This document shows positions 51,994 through 62,316 of a stretch of 64,000 nucleotides of DNA, in pieces (positions within the stretch are counted from its first letter, which is position 1; each line of letters begins with the position of its first letter). The DNA comes from Planobispora longispora (GTDB taxonomy: Bacteria; Actinomycetota; Actinomycetes; Streptosporangiales; Streptosporangiaceae). The stretch spans positions 248,001-312,000 of the forward strand of contig NZ_BOOH01000016.1 of NCBI RefSeq assembly GCF_016863135.1, written 5' to 3'. The notes under the pieces were generated by a model. The model was not told the DNA's origin. It saw only the letters and a list, made by a program, of their open reading frames with translations, and did no database searches. The position numbers were made by a program, and so were the translations under genes.

Positions 51994-53382
51994 ATGATGC
52001 GGCGCGATCGGTGGGTGGCCTTGGCCACTCTCGTCATGCTGCAACTGTTCGTCGTCGCGGCCGGTGTGCACCTGCTCGCCAGCGATGAGCTGGTCGAGAG
52101 GAAACCCGTGCCGGTCGCGTCGCCGGAGCCGCCGCCCGTCCCGGTCATCACCGCGGGTCCGGTGCTGGCCGCGGGCGGGAACGGACCTCTCCCCACCAAG
52201 GGTACTTTGACCACAAGACTCGCCGAGGCGCTGGGTGACCCGGCGCTGGGGGAGAGCGTCGGCGCGGCGGTCGTGGACGCCGAGACCGGCACGTCGCTGT
52301 TCGCCAGCGGGGCGGACACGGGCATCACCCCCGCCTCCACCACCAAGATCGTCACCGCGGTCGCCGCGCTGGCCTCCCTGGGCCCGGACACCCGGCTGAG
52401 CACCCGCGTGCTCCGCGGCTCCTCGCAGAGCTCGATCATCCTGGTCGGGGGCGGGGACCCGACCCTGACGGCCAACCGGATCGATCCCTCCGTCTACCCC
52501 CGGCCGGCCTCGCTGGCGACCCTGGCCATGCGCACGGCCAAGGCGCTCAAGGCCGCGGGGATCACGAAGGTGACCGTCGCCTACGACGACAGCCTCTACA
52601 CGGGGCCGCGCACCGCCGCCACCTGGAAGCCCGGGTACGTGCCCGAGGGCAGCGTCGCCCCGGTGACGGCGCTCATGACCGACTCCGGCAAGGTCGCCCC
52701 GGGCAGCCGCCAGCGGGTCTCCGACCCCTCCAGGAGCGCGTGCGCGGCGTTCGTCTCCCAGCTGAAGAAGTACGGCCTCAAGGTCGCGAACACGACCGCC
52801 CGGCGGACCAGGGCCATCACGAACGCCGAGGAGATCGCCCGGGTCGAGTCCGCGCCCGTCTACGCCCTGGTGGAGCGGGCGCTGACGCTCAGCGACAACG
52901 ACCTGTCGGAGGCGCTGGCCCGGCACGTGGCCCTCAAGGAGGGCCGGCCCGCCTCCTTCGACGGCGGCGCGGCGGCCGTCCGGGCGGTCCTGACCCGGCT
53001 GAAGGCGGCCGACGGCGTCACGGTCTTCGACGGCAGCGGCCTGTCGCCGAAGAACCGCATCGCCCCCGCCGCCCTGGCCCGGCTGGTCGCGGTGGCCGCC
53101 TCCCCCGCGAACCCGCACCTGCATCCCGCCATCAGCGGCATGCCCGTCGCCGGGTTCACCGGCACGCTGGGACACAGGTTCGGCAAGAGCGACTCCGCCT
53201 ACGGCCTGGTCCGCGCGAAGACGGGCACCCTCGACGGGGTCAGCACGCTGGCCGGGGTGACCACCACCAAGGACGGCAGGCTGGTGGCGTTCGCCTTCAT
53301 GGCCGACGACGTCCCGCCGGGGTGGGGCAGGGCCGAGGCCGCCCTCGACCGGCTCGCGGCGGCGGTGGCGGTGGCGGGCTGA
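51994..53382 (+). CDS. dacB: D-Ala-D-Ala carboxypeptidase/endopeptidase (PBP4 type)
   Basis: A 462-residue low-molecular-mass penicillin-binding protein. N-terminal membrane helix (LATLVMLQLFVVAAGVHLLA), a Pro-rich linker, then active-site motifs ASTTKIV (Ser115, Lys118), LSDNDLSEAL (Ser-x-Asn) and AKTGTLDG (Lys-Thr-Gly). It trims peptidoglycan peptides. It commonly sits between ppa and the metalloprotease-tilS-hpt-ftsH cluster, as here. The stop region is copied downstream. Confidence 0.94.
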   Translation: MMRRDRWVALATLVMLQLFVVAAGVHLLASDELVERKPVPVASPEPPPVPVITAGPVLAAGGNGPLPTKGTLTTRLAEALGDPALGESVGAAVVDAETGTSLFASGADTGITPASTTKIVTAVAALASLGPDTRLSTRVLRGSSQSSIILVGGGDPTLTANRIDPSVYPRPASLATLAMRTAKALKAAGITKVTVAYDDSLYTGPRTAATWKPGYVPEGSVAPVTALMTDSGKVAPGSRQRVSDPSRSACAAFVSQLKKYGLKVANTTARRTRAITNAEEIARVESAPVYALVERALTLSDNDLSEALARHVALKEGRPASFDGGAAAVRAVLTRLKAADGVTVFDGSGLSPKNRIAPAALARLVAVAASPANPHLHPAISGMPVAGFTGTLGHRFGKSDSAYGLVRAKTGTLDGVSTLAGVTTTKDGRLVAFAFMADDVPPGWGRAEAALDRLAAAVAVAG

Positions 53383-53497
53383 GAGGGCTCTCCCCGCCGG
53401 TTTCCCCGACCCCGGCGCGAGATCTCCTCTCGGGTGGTTGAAAGGGCTCTCACGGGCGGTTAGGGGCTCTCACGGGTGAGTGAAGGACTCTCACGGG
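53377..53497 (+). repeat. Copies of the dacB stop region
   Basis: GGCTGAGAGGGCTCTCC spans the stop. Related GGTTGAAAGGGCTCTCACGG, GGTTAGGGGCTCTCACGG and AGTGAAGGACTCTCACGG units follow from about 53436, spaced 20 to 21. Each has TGA or TAG. Confidence 0.72.
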
Positions 53498-53539
53498 TAA
53501 TCCGGGTAATTCGCGCGATGAGGATGGAGAGCACGTACG

Positions 53540-54658
53540 GTGGACGGTATGCAGGTGATCGACTGGGACCTGGCCGTAGCGACCGGAACGCGCCTGGTGC
53601 GCCCCGGGCCGCAGGTGAGCCGAGAGGAGGCCCGGCACGCAGTCGCCGAGCTGAGGCGACTTTCCCGGGAGGCCGAGGGCCACGTCCTCGAATTCACCCG
53701 GATCGACACCGAGAGCGCGCCGCAGCCCGCCACGATCGTCGACCGGCCCGGCTGGATCCGGGCGAACGTCGAGGGGTTCCGGGTGGTGCTGGAGCCGCTG
53801 ACCGAGCGGATGGCCGCCCGCAAGGACCAGACCCCGGCGATCGTGAGCGCCGTGGGGTCCCGCATCACCGGCGTCGAGGTCGGCGCGGTCCTCGCGTTCC
53901 TCGCCTCCCGCGTCCTGGGTCAGTACGAGCTCTTCCTCCCGCCGGACCCCTCCGGCCAGGCGCCGGTCGGCCGTCTCACGCTGGTCGCGCCCAACATCGT
54001 CCACGCCGAGCGCGAGCTCGGCGTCGATCCGCGCGACTTCCGCCTCTGGGTGTGCCTGCACGAGGAGACCCACCGGGTGCAGTTCACCGGCGTCCCCTGG
54101 CTGCGCGAGTACGTCCGTTCCCAGATGACCGAGTTCCTGCTCGCCTCCGACCTGGACCTGCCGACCCTGCTCGACCGGCTCCGCTCCGCCGCCGACGCGG
54201 TGGCCGACGTCGTCCGGGGCGGCGAGGGCAACCTGATCGACGCGATCCAGACGCCGGAGCAGAAGGAGATCCTCGACCGCCTCACCGCGGTGATGACCCT
54301 GGTCGAGGGGCACGGCGACTACGTGATGGACGCCGTCGGCCCCGCGGTGGTCCCCTCGGTGGCCCAGATCCGCGCGCAGTTCCAGCACCGCCGCGAGGGC
54401 GGCTCCCGCCTCGACCGGACGGTGCGCAAGCTGCTCGGCATCGACCTCAAGATGAAGCAGTACGCCGAGGGCTCCGCCTTCGTCCGCACCGTCGTCGACC
54501 GCGCCGGCATGGACGGGTTCAACAAGGTCTGGACCTCTCCTGAGACCCTTCCGACCCAGGAGGAGATCGCCCGGCCCGAGCTCTGGATCACCCGCGTCAT
54601 CAGCGCCTCCGCCCTGCCCGGGACCGTCCTCCCCGAGGCCGACGGCACCACCGGCTGA
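53540..54658 (+). CDS. Zinc-dependent metalloprotease-like protein (DUF2342 / F420-associated)
   Basis: A 372-residue protein of the actinobacterial DUF2342 family. It has an HEETH zinc motif at about residues 175-179 and EGHGDYVMD near 255, a typical third metal ligand region. Function is not established. It regularly sits between dacB and tilS. The start is GTG at 53540 (GGAGAG upstream) or ATG at 53549. A short GCGACGC/GCGTCGC hairpin at 54674-54690 follows it. Confidence 0.9.
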   Translation: MDGMQVIDWDLAVATGTRLVRPGPQVSREEARHAVAELRRLSREAEGHVLEFTRIDTESAPQPATIVDRPGWIRANVEGFRVVLEPLTERMAARKDQTPAIVSAVGSRITGVEVGAVLAFLASRVLGQYELFLPPDPSGQAPVGRLTLVAPNIVHAERELGVDPRDFRLWVCLHEETHRVQFTGVPWLREYVRSQMTEFLLASDLDLPTLLDRLRSAADAVADVVRGGEGNLIDAIQTPEQKEILDRLTAVMTLVEGHGDYVMDAVGPAVVPSVAQIRAQFQHRREGGSRLDRTVRKLLGIDLKMKQYAEGSAFVRTVVDRAGMDGFNKVWTSPETLPTQEEIARPELWITRVISASALPGTVLPEADGTTG

Positions 54659-54719
54659 CCCCGCCCCCGAGCCGCGACGCGCAGCGTCGCCGTTAATACC
54701 ATCCTTGACAATAGGCTCC

Positions 54720-55748
54720 ATGGGTCCTCATCCCGCCGTCGCGGACGTCCGCCGTGCCGTACGGCTCGCGCTGGCCGATCTGGAGCCCGGTGACCTCGTG
54801 CTGGCCGCGTGCAGCGGCGGCGCCGACTCGCTGGCGCTGGCCGCCGCATTGGCGTTCGTCGCGCCCCGGGCCGGGCTCCGGGCGGGGCTGCTGACCGTCG
54901 ACCACGGGCTCCAGGAGGGGTCGGCGCGGCAGGCCGCCGAGGTCGTGGGGCTCCCGCTGGGCCTCGACCCGGCCGAGGTGCTCACCGTCGAGGTGGGCGC
55001 CGCGGGAGGGCCGGAGAACGCCGCGCGGGAGGCCAGGTACGCCGCGCTGGCGGCGGCGGCGGGCAGGCTCGGGGCGGCGGCCGTCCTCCTCGGGCACACC
55101 AGGGACGACCAGGCCGAGACCGTGCTGATGCGGCTCTCCCGGGGGAGCGGGACGCGCTCGCTCGCCGGGATGCCGGCGCGGGCGGGCCTCTACCGGCGTC
55201 CGCTGCTGGAGCTGGGACGCGTCACCACGGTCGCGGCCTGCGCGGCGCTCGGGCTGACGCCCTGGGAGGACCCGCACAACCTCGATCCCCGTTACACGCG
55301 GGTGCGGGTGCGGGAGAGGCTGCTCCCGGCGCTGGAGGAGGAGCTGGGCCCCGGGGTCGCCGAGGCGCTCGCCCGCACCGCGAGCCTGTGCCGGGACGAC
55401 GCCGACGCCCTGGACGCCTGGGCCGACGCCGTCTACGCGCGGGCGGCGGCCGTCCGGGGAGTCCCGTCCGCCACGGGAGATTGCGCTCTTAGCGATATCC
55501 CCCCTGGTGTTCCGTCGGTGACGCTGGCCGTGCCCGAGCTGGAGACCCTGCCCGCGGCGGTGCGCCGGCGCGTGTTGCGGCGCGCGGCCATCGCGGCGGG
55601 AGCGCCGCCGGGCACGCTCTCGGCCGCGCACATCCTCCAGGTAGACCGTCTGATCACCGCCTGGCGGGGCCAGCGGCGCGTGGAGGTGGCCGGGGGGGTC
55701 GGAGCGGTCCGCCGGTATGGCACCCTGATATTCGCCGCGACGCCCTAG
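54720..55748 (+). CDS. tilS: tRNA(Ile)-lysidine synthetase
   Basis: A 342-residue enzyme that converts C34 of tRNA-Ile2(CAU) to lysidine so it reads AUA. The PP-loop [13 protein letters not shown], the later [27 protein letters not shown] and the [18 protein letters not shown] segment are diagnostic. It is the short form without the C-terminal extension. I use ATG at 54720; TTG at 54705 is possible. Followed by hpt. Confidence 0.95.
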   Translation: MGPHPAVADVRRAVRLALADLEPGDLVLAACSGGADSLALAAALAFVAPRAGLRAGLLTVDHGLQEGSARQAAEVVGLPLGLDPAEVLTVEVGAAGGPENAAREARYAALAAAAGRLGAAAVLLGHTRDDQAETVLMRLSRGSGTRSLAGMPARAGLYRRPLLELGRVTTVAACAALGLTPWEDPHNLDPRYTRVRVRERLLPALEEELGPGVAEALARTASLCRDDADALDAWADAVYARAAAVRGVPSATGDCALSDIPPGVPSVTLAVPELETLPAAVRRRVLRRAAIAAGAPPGTLSAAHILQVDRLITAWRGQRRVEVAGGVGAVRRYGTLIFAATP

Positions 55749-55852
55749 CGGTGCGATCGGCCGCCGGCCGGCCGCCCCGAGGGCCCGCCCCGGGTCGCGA
55801 CGCTCCCCCGTCGCGACGTAAACAGCAGCCCCAGCCTTGTAAGGAACCTCAG

Positions 55853-56410
55853 GTGGACGCAGCCGACATGGGCAAGGACCTCGAGAAGGTCCTCATCTCG
55901 GAGGAAGAGCTCCAGGCGAAGATCAAGGAGCTCGCGGGCCAGATCGACGCGGACTACGCGGGCAAGGAGCTGCTGATCGTCGGCGTGCTCAAGGGCGCGG
56001 TCATGGCCATGGCCGACCTGGCCAGGGCGCTGAGCCTGCCGATCCAGATGGACTGGATGGCCGTGTCGTCCTACGGGGCGGGCACCAAGTCGTCGGGCGT
56101 GGTGCGGGTGCTGAAGGACCTCGACACCGACATCGCGGGCCGCCACGTGCTCGTCGTCGAGGACATCATCGACTCCGGGCTCACCCTGTCGTGGCTGATG
56201 CAGAACCTGAAGTCGCGCAATCCGGCCTCCGTCGAGATCTGCACCGTGCTCCGCAAGCCGGAAGCGATCAAGGTGCCGATCGACGTGAAGTACGTCGGCT
56301 TCGACATCCCGAACGAGTTCGTGATCGGGTACGGCCTCGACTACGCGGAGCGGTACCGCAACCTTCCCTTCATCGGAACCCTCGCCCCGCACGTTTACGG
56401 CGCGAGCTGA
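55853..56410 (+). CDS. hpt: Hypoxanthine phosphoribosyltransferase
   Basis: A 185-residue purine salvage enzyme making IMP and GMP from PRPP. The PRPP motif is [14 protein letters not shown]; the flexible loop is [15 protein letters not shown] and the base-binding end is [24 protein letters not shown] at 55853 is chosen because AAGGA lies seven bases upstream; ATG at 55868 is the alternative. It sits before ftsH, as in other actinobacteria. Confidence 0.95.
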   Translation: MDAADMGKDLEKVLISEEELQAKIKELAGQIDADYAGKELLIVGVLKGAVMAMADLARALSLPIQMDWMAVSSYGAGTKSSGVVRVLKDLDTDIAGRHVLVVEDIIDSGLTLSWLMQNLKSRNPASVEICTVLRKPEAIKVPIDVKYVGFDIPNEFVIGYGLDYAERYRNLPFIGTLAPHVYGAS

Positions 56411-56709
56411 GGCGGCCCGAAAATACGCCCTGGGCGAATTGAGCCCCTTCTGTGCCCAGTTCGAACGTGATATTAGCCGCAGCGTCAGGGAACAGGGTTC
56501 CCTTGACGTACGTTGGTCTAAGAGAGAGCCGGTGCCTCCCGGGCGGTTACCCTGCGCGGCGCACCGGTGTACCTTCGGACGCCAAGAGGTGGCTTCGCGT
56601 CATCTCTGGGTAGTCAGTTGGAGCGGTTAGGGATGCCGCGGCCTCGGGTCCGCCCGGGGCTTCCAGGCCTTGGTCAGGAAGGGACGGGCCCGCCGGGGTT
56701 CCGCATCGG
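56411..56709. other. Gap between hpt and ftsH
   Basis: About 300 bases without a gene. TTGACG near 56503 resembles a -35 box, but no fitting -10 was found at the usual distance. It probably contains the ftsH promoter. Confidence 0.35.
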
Positions 56710-58701
56710 ATGGATCTCAAGCGATTTACACGTGGGCCACTGCTGTGGATCCTGGGTATCGTCGTGCTGCTCCTGCTCGTCACCACGATGTGGAGCAGTG
56801 ACGGCAACTTCACGAAGGCCGACACCTCGCTGCTGTTCGAGCAGATCCGCGCGGGGAACGTCAAGAGCGCCAAGGTCATCGACAAGGAGCAGCGGGCGGA
56901 GCTCACGCTCACCAAGCCGGTGTCGGTGGCGGGCAAGCCCACGGACCGCATCCAGTCGTTCTGGATCGACGGCCAGGGCGCCCAGATCATGAAGGAACTG
57001 GACGACCAGAAGAAGGCCGGCAGCGTCAAGGAGGGCTACACCGCCGACGTTCCCGGGGAGAACTTCCTTCTCGGCCTCCTGGTGAGCTTCCTGCCGATCG
57101 TCCTCATCGTGCTGATCTTCCTGTTCGTCATGAACCAGATGCAGGGCGGCGGCTCCCGGGTGATGAACTTCGGCAAGTCGAAGGCCAAGCTCATCAGCAA
57201 GGACACCCCCAAGACCACCTTCGCCGACGTCGCGGGCGCCGACGAGGCCATCGAGGAGCTCCAGGAGATCAAGGAGTTCCTCCAGGCCCCGGCCAAGTTC
57301 CAGGCGATCGGCGCGAAGATCCCCAAGGGCGTGCTGCTGTACGGCCCGCCCGGAACCGGCAAGACCCTGCTCGCCCGCGCCGTCGCCGGCGAGGCCGGCG
57401 TGCCGTTCTACTCGATCTCCGGTTCCGACTTCGTCGAGATGTTCGTCGGTGTCGGCGCCTCGCGTGTCCGCGACCTGTTCGAGCAGGCCAAGGCGAACGC
57501 CCCGGCGATCATCTTCATCGACGAGATCGACGCGGTGGGCCGCCACCGCGGCGCCGGTCTCGGCGGTGGCCACGACGAGCGCGAGCAGACGCTGAACCAG
57601 CTCCTCGTCGAGATGGACGGCTTCGACGTCAAGGGCGGCGTGATCCTCATCGCCGCGACCAACCGCCCCGACATCCTCGACCCGGCGCTGCTGCGTCCGG
57701 GCCGCTTCGACCGGCAGGTCACCGTCGACCGTCCCGACCTCGAGGGCCGCAAGGGCATCCTGAAGGTCCACGGCCGCGGCAAGCCGTTCGCCGAGGGCGT
57801 CGACCTCGACATCATCGCCCGCCGGACGCCCGGGTTCACCGGCGCCGACCTGGCCAACGTGATCAACGAGGCCGCGCTGCTCACCGCGCGCGCCGACCAG
57901 AAGCTGATCACGATGGAGCTCCTGGAGGAGTCCATCGACCGCGTCATGGCCGGTCCCGAGCGCAAGACCCGCGTGATGTCGGACCAGGAGAAGAAGATCA
58001 TCGCGTACCACGAGGGCGGTCACGCCCTGGTCGCGCACGCGCTTCCCAAGTCCGACCCGGTCCACAAGATCACGATCCTGTCCCGCGGACGCGCCCTCGG
58101 CTACACGATGACGCTGCCGATGGAGGACAAGTTCCTGGCGACCCGCTCGGAGATGATGGACCAGCTGGCGATGCTGCTGGGCGGCCGCACCGCGGAGGAG
58201 CTCGTCTTCCACGAGCCCACCACCGGCGCCTCCAACGACATCGAGAAGGCCACCTCCATCGCCCGCCGCATGGTCACCGAGTACGGCATGAGCGAGCAGC
58301 TCGGCGCCCGCAAGTTCGGCAGCGGCCAGGCCGAGGTCTTCCTCGGCCGGGAGATGGGCCACGAGCGCGACTACTCCGAGAAGATCGCCTCCACGATCGA
58401 CGAGGAGGTGCGCCGCCTCATCGAGAGCGCGCACGACCAGGCCTGGGAGATCCTCGTCGAGTACCGCGACGTGCTCGACAACCTGGTGCTGGAGCTGATG
58501 GAGAAGGAGACCCTCTCCCGCGAGCAGGTCCTGCAGATCTTCGCTCCGGTCGTGGTCAAGGAGCACCGCCCGTCCTACTCCGGGTACGGCAAGCGGCTGC
58601 CGTCCAACCGCCCGCCGATCCTGACCCCGAAGGAGCAGGCCGGCAACGGCGCGCTCCCGGCGGGCAGCCACTCGGACTCCACCGCCGTGGACGGAAACTG
58701 A
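56710..58701 (+). CDS. ftsH: ATP-dependent zinc metalloprotease FtsH
   Basis: A 663-residue membrane AAA+ protease that degrades membrane and short-lived proteins. Two membrane helices (about 8-26 and 119-139), then Walker [14 protein letters not shown] near 212, Walker [36 protein letters not shown], and zinc HEGGH at 434-438 with the third ligand in the usual NDIEKAT region. The ATG at 56710 gives the normal start [10 protein letters not shown]. Confidence 0.97.
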   Translation: MDLKRFTRGPLLWILGIVVLLLLVTTMWSSDGNFTKADTSLLFEQIRAGNVKSAKVIDKEQRAELTLTKPVSVAGKPTDRIQSFWIDGQGAQIMKELDDQKKAGSVKEGYTADVPGENFLLGLLVSFLPIVLIVLIFLFVMNQMQGGGSRVMNFGKSKAKLISKDTPKTTFADVAGADEAIEELQEIKEFLQAPAKFQAIGAKIPKGVLLYGPPGTGKTLLARAVAGEAGVPFYSISGSDFVEMFVGVGASRVRDLFEQAKANAPAIIFIDEIDAVGRHRGAGLGGGHDEREQTLNQLLVEMDGFDVKGGVILIAATNRPDILDPALLRPGRFDRQVTVDRPDLEGRKGILKVHGRGKPFAEGVDLDIIARRTPGFTGADLANVINEAALLTARADQKLITMELLEESIDRVMAGPERKTRVMSDQEKKIIAYHEGGHALVAHALPKSDPVHKITILSRGRALGYTMTLPMEDKFLATRSEMMDQLAMLLGGRTAEELVFHEPTTGASNDIEKATSIARRMVTEYGMSEQLGARKFGSGQAEVFLGREMGHERDYSEKIASTIDEEVRRLIESAHDQAWEILVEYRDVLDNLVLELMEKETLSREQVLQIFAPVVVKEHRPSYSGYGKRLPSNRPPILTPKEQAGNGALPAGSHSDSTAVDGN

Positions 58702-58702
58702 C

Positions 58703-59314
58703 GTGGACCGCGAGCCGTTCGAGGCCGACGAGATCGGGCGTGAGCCACTCAAGGTGGACCACGCCCGGATCGAGAAGGCCGTCCGCGAGATCCTGATCGC
58801 GATCGGGGAGGACCCCGACCGCGACGGGCTCCAGGACACCCCGGCCCGCGTCGCCCGCGCCTACGCCGAGCAGTTCGCCGGGCTGGGGCAGGTCCCCGAG
58901 GACGTGCTGACCAAGGTCTTCGACGTCGACCACGACGAGATGATCCTGGTCCGGGACATCGAGGTCTACTCGACCTGCGAGCATCACCTGGTCCCGTTCC
59001 ACGGGCTGGCCCACGTCGGCTACATCCCGAACGAGAAGGGCCAGGTCACCGGGTTGTCCAAGCTGGCCCGCCTGGTCGACGTCTACGCCCGGCGTCCCCA
59101 GGTCCAGGAGCGGATGACCTCGCAGATCGCCGACGCGCTCATGCGGGTGCTGGAGCCGCGCGGGGTGATCGTGGTGATCGAGTGCGAGCACCTGTGCATG
59201 ACCATGCGCGGTGTCCGCAAGCCCGGCGCCAAGACCACCACCTCGGCCGTCCGCGGGAGCTTCCGCGACAGCGACAAGACCCGGGCCGAGGCGATGGCCC
59301 TCATCCTGCGCTGA
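58703..59314 (+). CDS. folE: GTP cyclohydrolase I
   Basis: A 203-residue enzyme for the first step of folate synthesis (GTP to dihydroneopterin triphosphate). The zinc cysteines and histidines lie in [13 protein letters not shown] and [35 protein letters not shown] is the core motif. GTG start one base after the ftsH stop, so it is coupled to ftsH. The stop region is copied downstream in a 15-bp array. Confidence 0.96.
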   Translation: MDREPFEADEIGREPLKVDHARIEKAVREILIAIGEDPDRDGLQDTPARVARAYAEQFAGLGQVPEDVLTKVFDVDHDEMILVRDIEVYSTCEHHLVPFHGLAHVGYIPNEKGQVTGLSKLARLVDVYARRPQVQERMTSQIADALMRVLEPRGVIVVIECEHLCMTMRGVRKPGAKTTTSAVRGSFRDSDKTRAEAMALILR

Positions 59315-59381
59315 GGACCTCCGCCCTGAAGGCCTCCGCTCTGGAGGCTCCTGCTCTGAGGGCCTCCGCTCTGAAGGCCCC
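59309..59381 (+). repeat. 15-bp tandem repeat seeded at the folE stop
   Basis: CGCTGAGGACCTC holds the stop. Four 15-bp units of the type CGCTCTGAAGGCCTC follow at 59322, 59337, 59352 and 59367. Three keep TGA, one has TGG. Confidence 0.82.
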
Positions 59382-59522
59382 TGCGCCGGCGGGCCGCCCG
59401 GGGACCGCCCGAGCCGGGGCGGAGATCGCCCGCGCGCCGCGGTCCCAGGTGGGGCCGATTCGTTACCGGCGGGCGATACCCGCCCGCCGGTTCGCCCGTC
59501 ACGAACGCCTAGGCTTGACTTC

Positions 59523-60479
59523 ATGATGACCTCCGCCCCTCGTGACACGCCGCGTCACCAGATCTCGGGCCCCTCCGGGCCGCGAGGGGGCGCCGGTGAA
59601 CCGACCGGGGAACGCCTCCGGCCGGGAACGGGCGAGGACGTGTCAGCGTCGCCGCCGCAACGGTGCCTGGTGATGGGGGTGGTCAACGTGACCCCCGACT
59701 CCTTCTCCGACGGCGGGCTCTGGTTCGACCCGGCGGCGGCCGTACGGCACGGCCTGGAACTCGTCGAGCAGGGCGCCGACATCGTGGACGTGGGCGGGGA
59801 GTCCACCCGGCCGGGCGCCGCGCGCGTGTCGCTGGAGGAGGAGCTGGCCAGGGTCGAGCCGGTCATCCGGGGGCTGAGCCGCCGGGGCGTCACGGTCAGC
59901 GTGGACACCATGCGGGCCGAGGTCGCCCGGGTCGCGGTGGAGGCCGGCGCGACGCTGGTCAACGACGTCAGCGGCGGTCTGGCCGATCCCGACATGCCGC
60001 GGGTGGTGGCCGACTCCGGCGTGCAGTACGTGGTGATGCACTGGCGCGGGCACAGCCACACGATGGACAGCCGGGCGATCTACGGCGACGTCGTGGCGGA
60101 GGTGCGCGAGGAGCTGTCCAAGCGGGTGGCGTCGGTGCTGGCGGAGGGGGTCGCGGAGAGCCAGATCGTGCTCGATCCCGGCCTCGGCTTCTCCAAGAAC
60201 CCCGAGCACAACTGGGCCCTGCTCGCGGGCATCGACCAGCTGGCCGAGCTGGGATACCCGCTGCTCATCGGGGCCTCGCGCAAACGGTTCCTCGGCCGCC
60301 TGCTGGCCGGTCCCGACGGAGCCCCGCGGCCCTTCGACCGCAGTGACGACGCCACGCTCGCCGTGACCGCCATCGCCGCACAGGCCGGGGCGTGGTGCGT
60401 GCGTGTTCACAACGTGGGCCCGAACGCGGACGCCGTCCGCGTGGCGGCCGCAGTCCGAGGAGCGAGGGCGAGAGCATGA
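59523..60479 (+). CDS. folP: Dihydropteroate synthase
   Basis: A 318-residue enzyme that joins p-aminobenzoate to the pterin (sulfonamide target). Motifs: VMGVVNVTPDSFSDGG, DVGGESTRPGA, VSVDTM, NDVSGG and GASRKRFLGR. The first 45 residues are Pro/Gly/Arg-rich and not part of the family fold. The ATG follows TAGGCTTGACTTC without a ribosome-binding site, so the transcript could be leaderless. Confidence 0.95.
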   Translation: MMTSAPRDTPRHQISGPSGPRGGAGEPTGERLRPGTGEDVSASPPQRCLVMGVVNVTPDSFSDGGLWFDPAAAVRHGLELVEQGADIVDVGGESTRPGAARVSLEEELARVEPVIRGLSRRGVTVSVDTMRAEVARVAVEAGATLVNDVSGGLADPDMPRVVADSGVQYVVMHWRGHSHTMDSRAIYGDVVAEVREELSKRVASVLAEGVAESQIVLDPGLGFSKNPEHNWALLAGIDQLAELGYPLLIGASRKRFLGRLLAGPDGAPRPFDRSDDATLAVTAIAAQAGAWCVRVHNVGPNADAVRVAAAVRGARARA

Positions 60480-60913
60480 GCGTCGACACCGCGGCCGTCG
60501 AGACGGTCAACCAGGCGTTCTACACCGCCATCGAGAACGCCGACCTCGACCGGATGACGGAGATCTGGGCCGAGGAGTCCGGCGGCGGCCAGGTGAGCTG
60601 CGTGCACCCGGGCTGGCCGATCGTGAGCGGCCGGGCCGAGGTGCTGCGCTCCTGGGCGCTGATCATGGCGAACACCCCCTACATCCAGTTCGTCCTGACC
60701 GACGTGCGCGTCACGGTGCTCGGTGACGTCGCCGTCCTGACGTGCGAGGAGAACATCCTCACCGCGGGGGACGAGGGTGATTCCAGCTTCGCGGCGGGCA
60801 AGGTGGTGGCGAGCAACACCTTCGTCCGGACTCCGGAGGGATGGCGGCTCTGGCTCCACCACGGTTCGCCGGTGCTGCAGGGCGACGACGAGGAGGAAGA
60901 GGAGGCGTCGTGA
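60476..60913 (+). CDS. NTF2-like (SnoaL) protein in the folate operon
   Basis: A 145-residue protein, VNQAFYTAIENADLDRMTEIW, CVHPGWPIVSGRAEVLRSWAL, then FVRTPEGWRLWLHHGSPVL and an acidic tail of about six Glu. The fold is SnoaL_3-like. It overlaps folP (ATGA) and folB (GTGA), so it is made with the pathway. Members of this gene are conserved at this place in many actinobacteria. Its role, perhaps dephosphorylation of dihydroneopterin triphosphate or a scaffold, is unproved. Confidence 0.85.
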   Translation: MSVDTAAVETVNQAFYTAIENADLDRMTEIWAEESGGGQVSCVHPGWPIVSGRAEVLRSWALIMANTPYIQFVLTDVRVTVLGDVAVLTCEENILTAGDEGDSSFAAGKVVASNTFVRTPEGWRLWLHHGSPVLQGDDEEEEEAS

Positions 60914-61281
60914 CGGGGAGGCTGGACCGGATCGCTCTGCGGGGGCTGCGCGCCCGGGGGCGGCACGGTGTGCTGGCGGCCGAGCGTGAGCTCGGCCAGG
61001 AATTCATCATCGATGTCACGCTTTTTCTGGATACGGCGCCTGCGGCGGCCGGGGACGACCTCACCAAGACCGTGCACTACGGCGAGCTCGCCGAGGACCT
61101 GGTGAAGGTCGTGGAGGGGGAGCCGGTCGATCTGATCGAGACCCTGGCCCAGCGGCTGGCCGACGTCTGTCTCTCCCGCGAGCTCGTCGAGTCGGCGGAG
61201 GTGAGCGTGCACAAGCCGGCCGCCCCGATCCCGCTGCCCTTCGACGACGTGATCGTGACGATCACCCGGAGCCGGTCATGA
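60910..61281 (+). CDS. folB: Dihydroneopterin aldolase
   Basis: A 123-residue enzyme making 6-hydroxymethyl-dihydropterin. Family features: DRIALRGLRARGRHGVLAAERELGQEFIIDVTL, TVHYGELAEDLVKVVEG, LIETLAQRLADVCL and VSVHKPAAPIPLPFDDVIV (catalytic Lys). GTG at 60910 overlaps the upstream stop. Confidence 0.95.
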   Translation: MTGRLDRIALRGLRARGRHGVLAAERELGQEFIIDVTLFLDTAPAAAGDDLTKTVHYGELAEDLVKVVEGEPVDLIETLAQRLADVCLSRELVESAEVSVHKPAAPIPLPFDDVIVTITRSRS

Positions 61282-61799
61282 AGGTCGTGCTGGCGCTGGG
61301 CAGCAACCTGGGAGACCGCTTCGAGACGCTGCAGGGCGCGATCGACTCGCTGTTCGACGCCCCGGGCCTGGAATTCGTCGCCGTGTCGCCGGTCTACGAG
61401 ACCGACCCGGTCGGCGGCCCCGAGCAGGACCCGTACCTCAACGCCGTCGTGGTCGCGGAGAGCTCACTGGAACCCTGGACGATCCTCGATCGTGCACAGG
61501 GTGTGGAGAACGCCTTCGGCCGGGTCCGGACAGAGCGCTGGGGCCCGCGCACCCTGGACGTCGATGTGATCACGATCGCCGGCCCGGCGGCCGGCGCGCC
61601 GGGCGAGGTCGTCTCCGACGACCCACGGCTCACCCTCCCGCACCCCCGCGCGCACGAGCGCGCGTTCGTGCTGGTGCCCTGGCTCCAGGCCGATCCCGGC
61701 GCGGCCCTCGGCGGGCGGCCGGTGGCGGAGCTGCTGGCCGGACTGGACAAGGGCTACGTGCGGCTCCGCGCCGATCTGACCCTGCAGGAGCCCGCGTGA
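61278..61799 (+). CDS. folK: 6-hydroxymethyl-7,8-dihydropterin pyrophosphokinase
   Basis: A 173-residue kinase that activates the pterin for FolP. Motifs: LALGSNLGDR, VSPVYETDPVGGPEQDPYLNAVV, ERWGPRTLDVDVI (metal Asp) and LPHPRAHERAFVL. ATGA overlap with folB. Confidence 0.96.
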   Translation: MKVVLALGSNLGDRFETLQGAIDSLFDAPGLEFVAVSPVYETDPVGGPEQDPYLNAVVVAESSLEPWTILDRAQGVENAFGRVRTERWGPRTLDVDVITIAGPAAGAPGEVVSDDPRLTLPHPRAHERAFVLVPWLQADPGAALGGRPVAELLAGLDKGYVRLRADLTLQEPA

Positions 61800-62272
61800 G
61801 ACCGAGTCATCCCGGTGCGCTCACCGGCCTCGTGGTCGTCCTGGCGATCCTCACCTGGGCGGTGCTGAAGCAGCCCGATCTGTACGGCTCCCTGCCCGCC
61901 GTGCCGTGGACGGCGATCCCGACGGTCCTGCTGCTGGCGGTCGGCGAGGCCTACACCGGCTGGATGACCAGGGCCCGGATCCGTCGCAAGCCGGGCACCG
62001 AGCCGGTGGAGCCGCTGGCCGTGGCGCGCCTGGCCGCCCTGGCCAAGGCCTCGGCGTACGGCGGGGCGGTCTTCGCGGGCGTCTTCGCCGGCTTCGCGCT
62101 CTACACGGCCGGCCACCTCGACAAGGAGACGCCCCGCCAGGACTTCTTCATCGCCGGCGGCTCGTTCGCCGCCTGCGCGGTGCTGATCGGCGCCGCCCTG
62201 TACCTGGAGCACTGTTGCAAGGTGCCGAAGGACCCCGGCGGGGACCTCAACAAGACCCGCCCGGCGGGCTGA
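61796..62272 (+). CDS. DUF3180 family membrane protein
   Basis: A 158-residue protein with four membrane segments (ALTGLVVVLAILTWAVL, AIPTVLLLAVGEAYTGW, GGAVFAGVFAGFALYTAG, FAACAVLIGAALYLEHC). It regularly ends the folate operon in actinobacteria. GTG at 61796 overlaps folK. Function unknown. Confidence 0.88.
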   Translation: MRPSHPGALTGLVVVLAILTWAVLKQPDLYGSLPAVPWTAIPTVLLLAVGEAYTGWMTRARIRRKPGTEPVEPLAVARLAALAKASAYGGAVFAGVFAGFALYTAGHLDKETPRQDFFIAGGSFAACAVLIGAALYLEHCCKVPKDPGGDLNKTRPAG

Positions 62273-62284
62273 GACGGCGGCCGT

Positions 62285-62316
62285 CGTCACTCGTCGATGC
62301 CGTCACTTGTCGATGT
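62285..62316 (-). repeat. 16-bp tandem duplication across the nuoD stop
   Basis: CGTCACTCGTCGATGC and CGTCACTTGTCGATGT are adjacent and match at 14 of 16. On the minus strand the second holds GACAAGTGACG with the nuoD stop, and the first repeats it. Confidence 0.72.
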
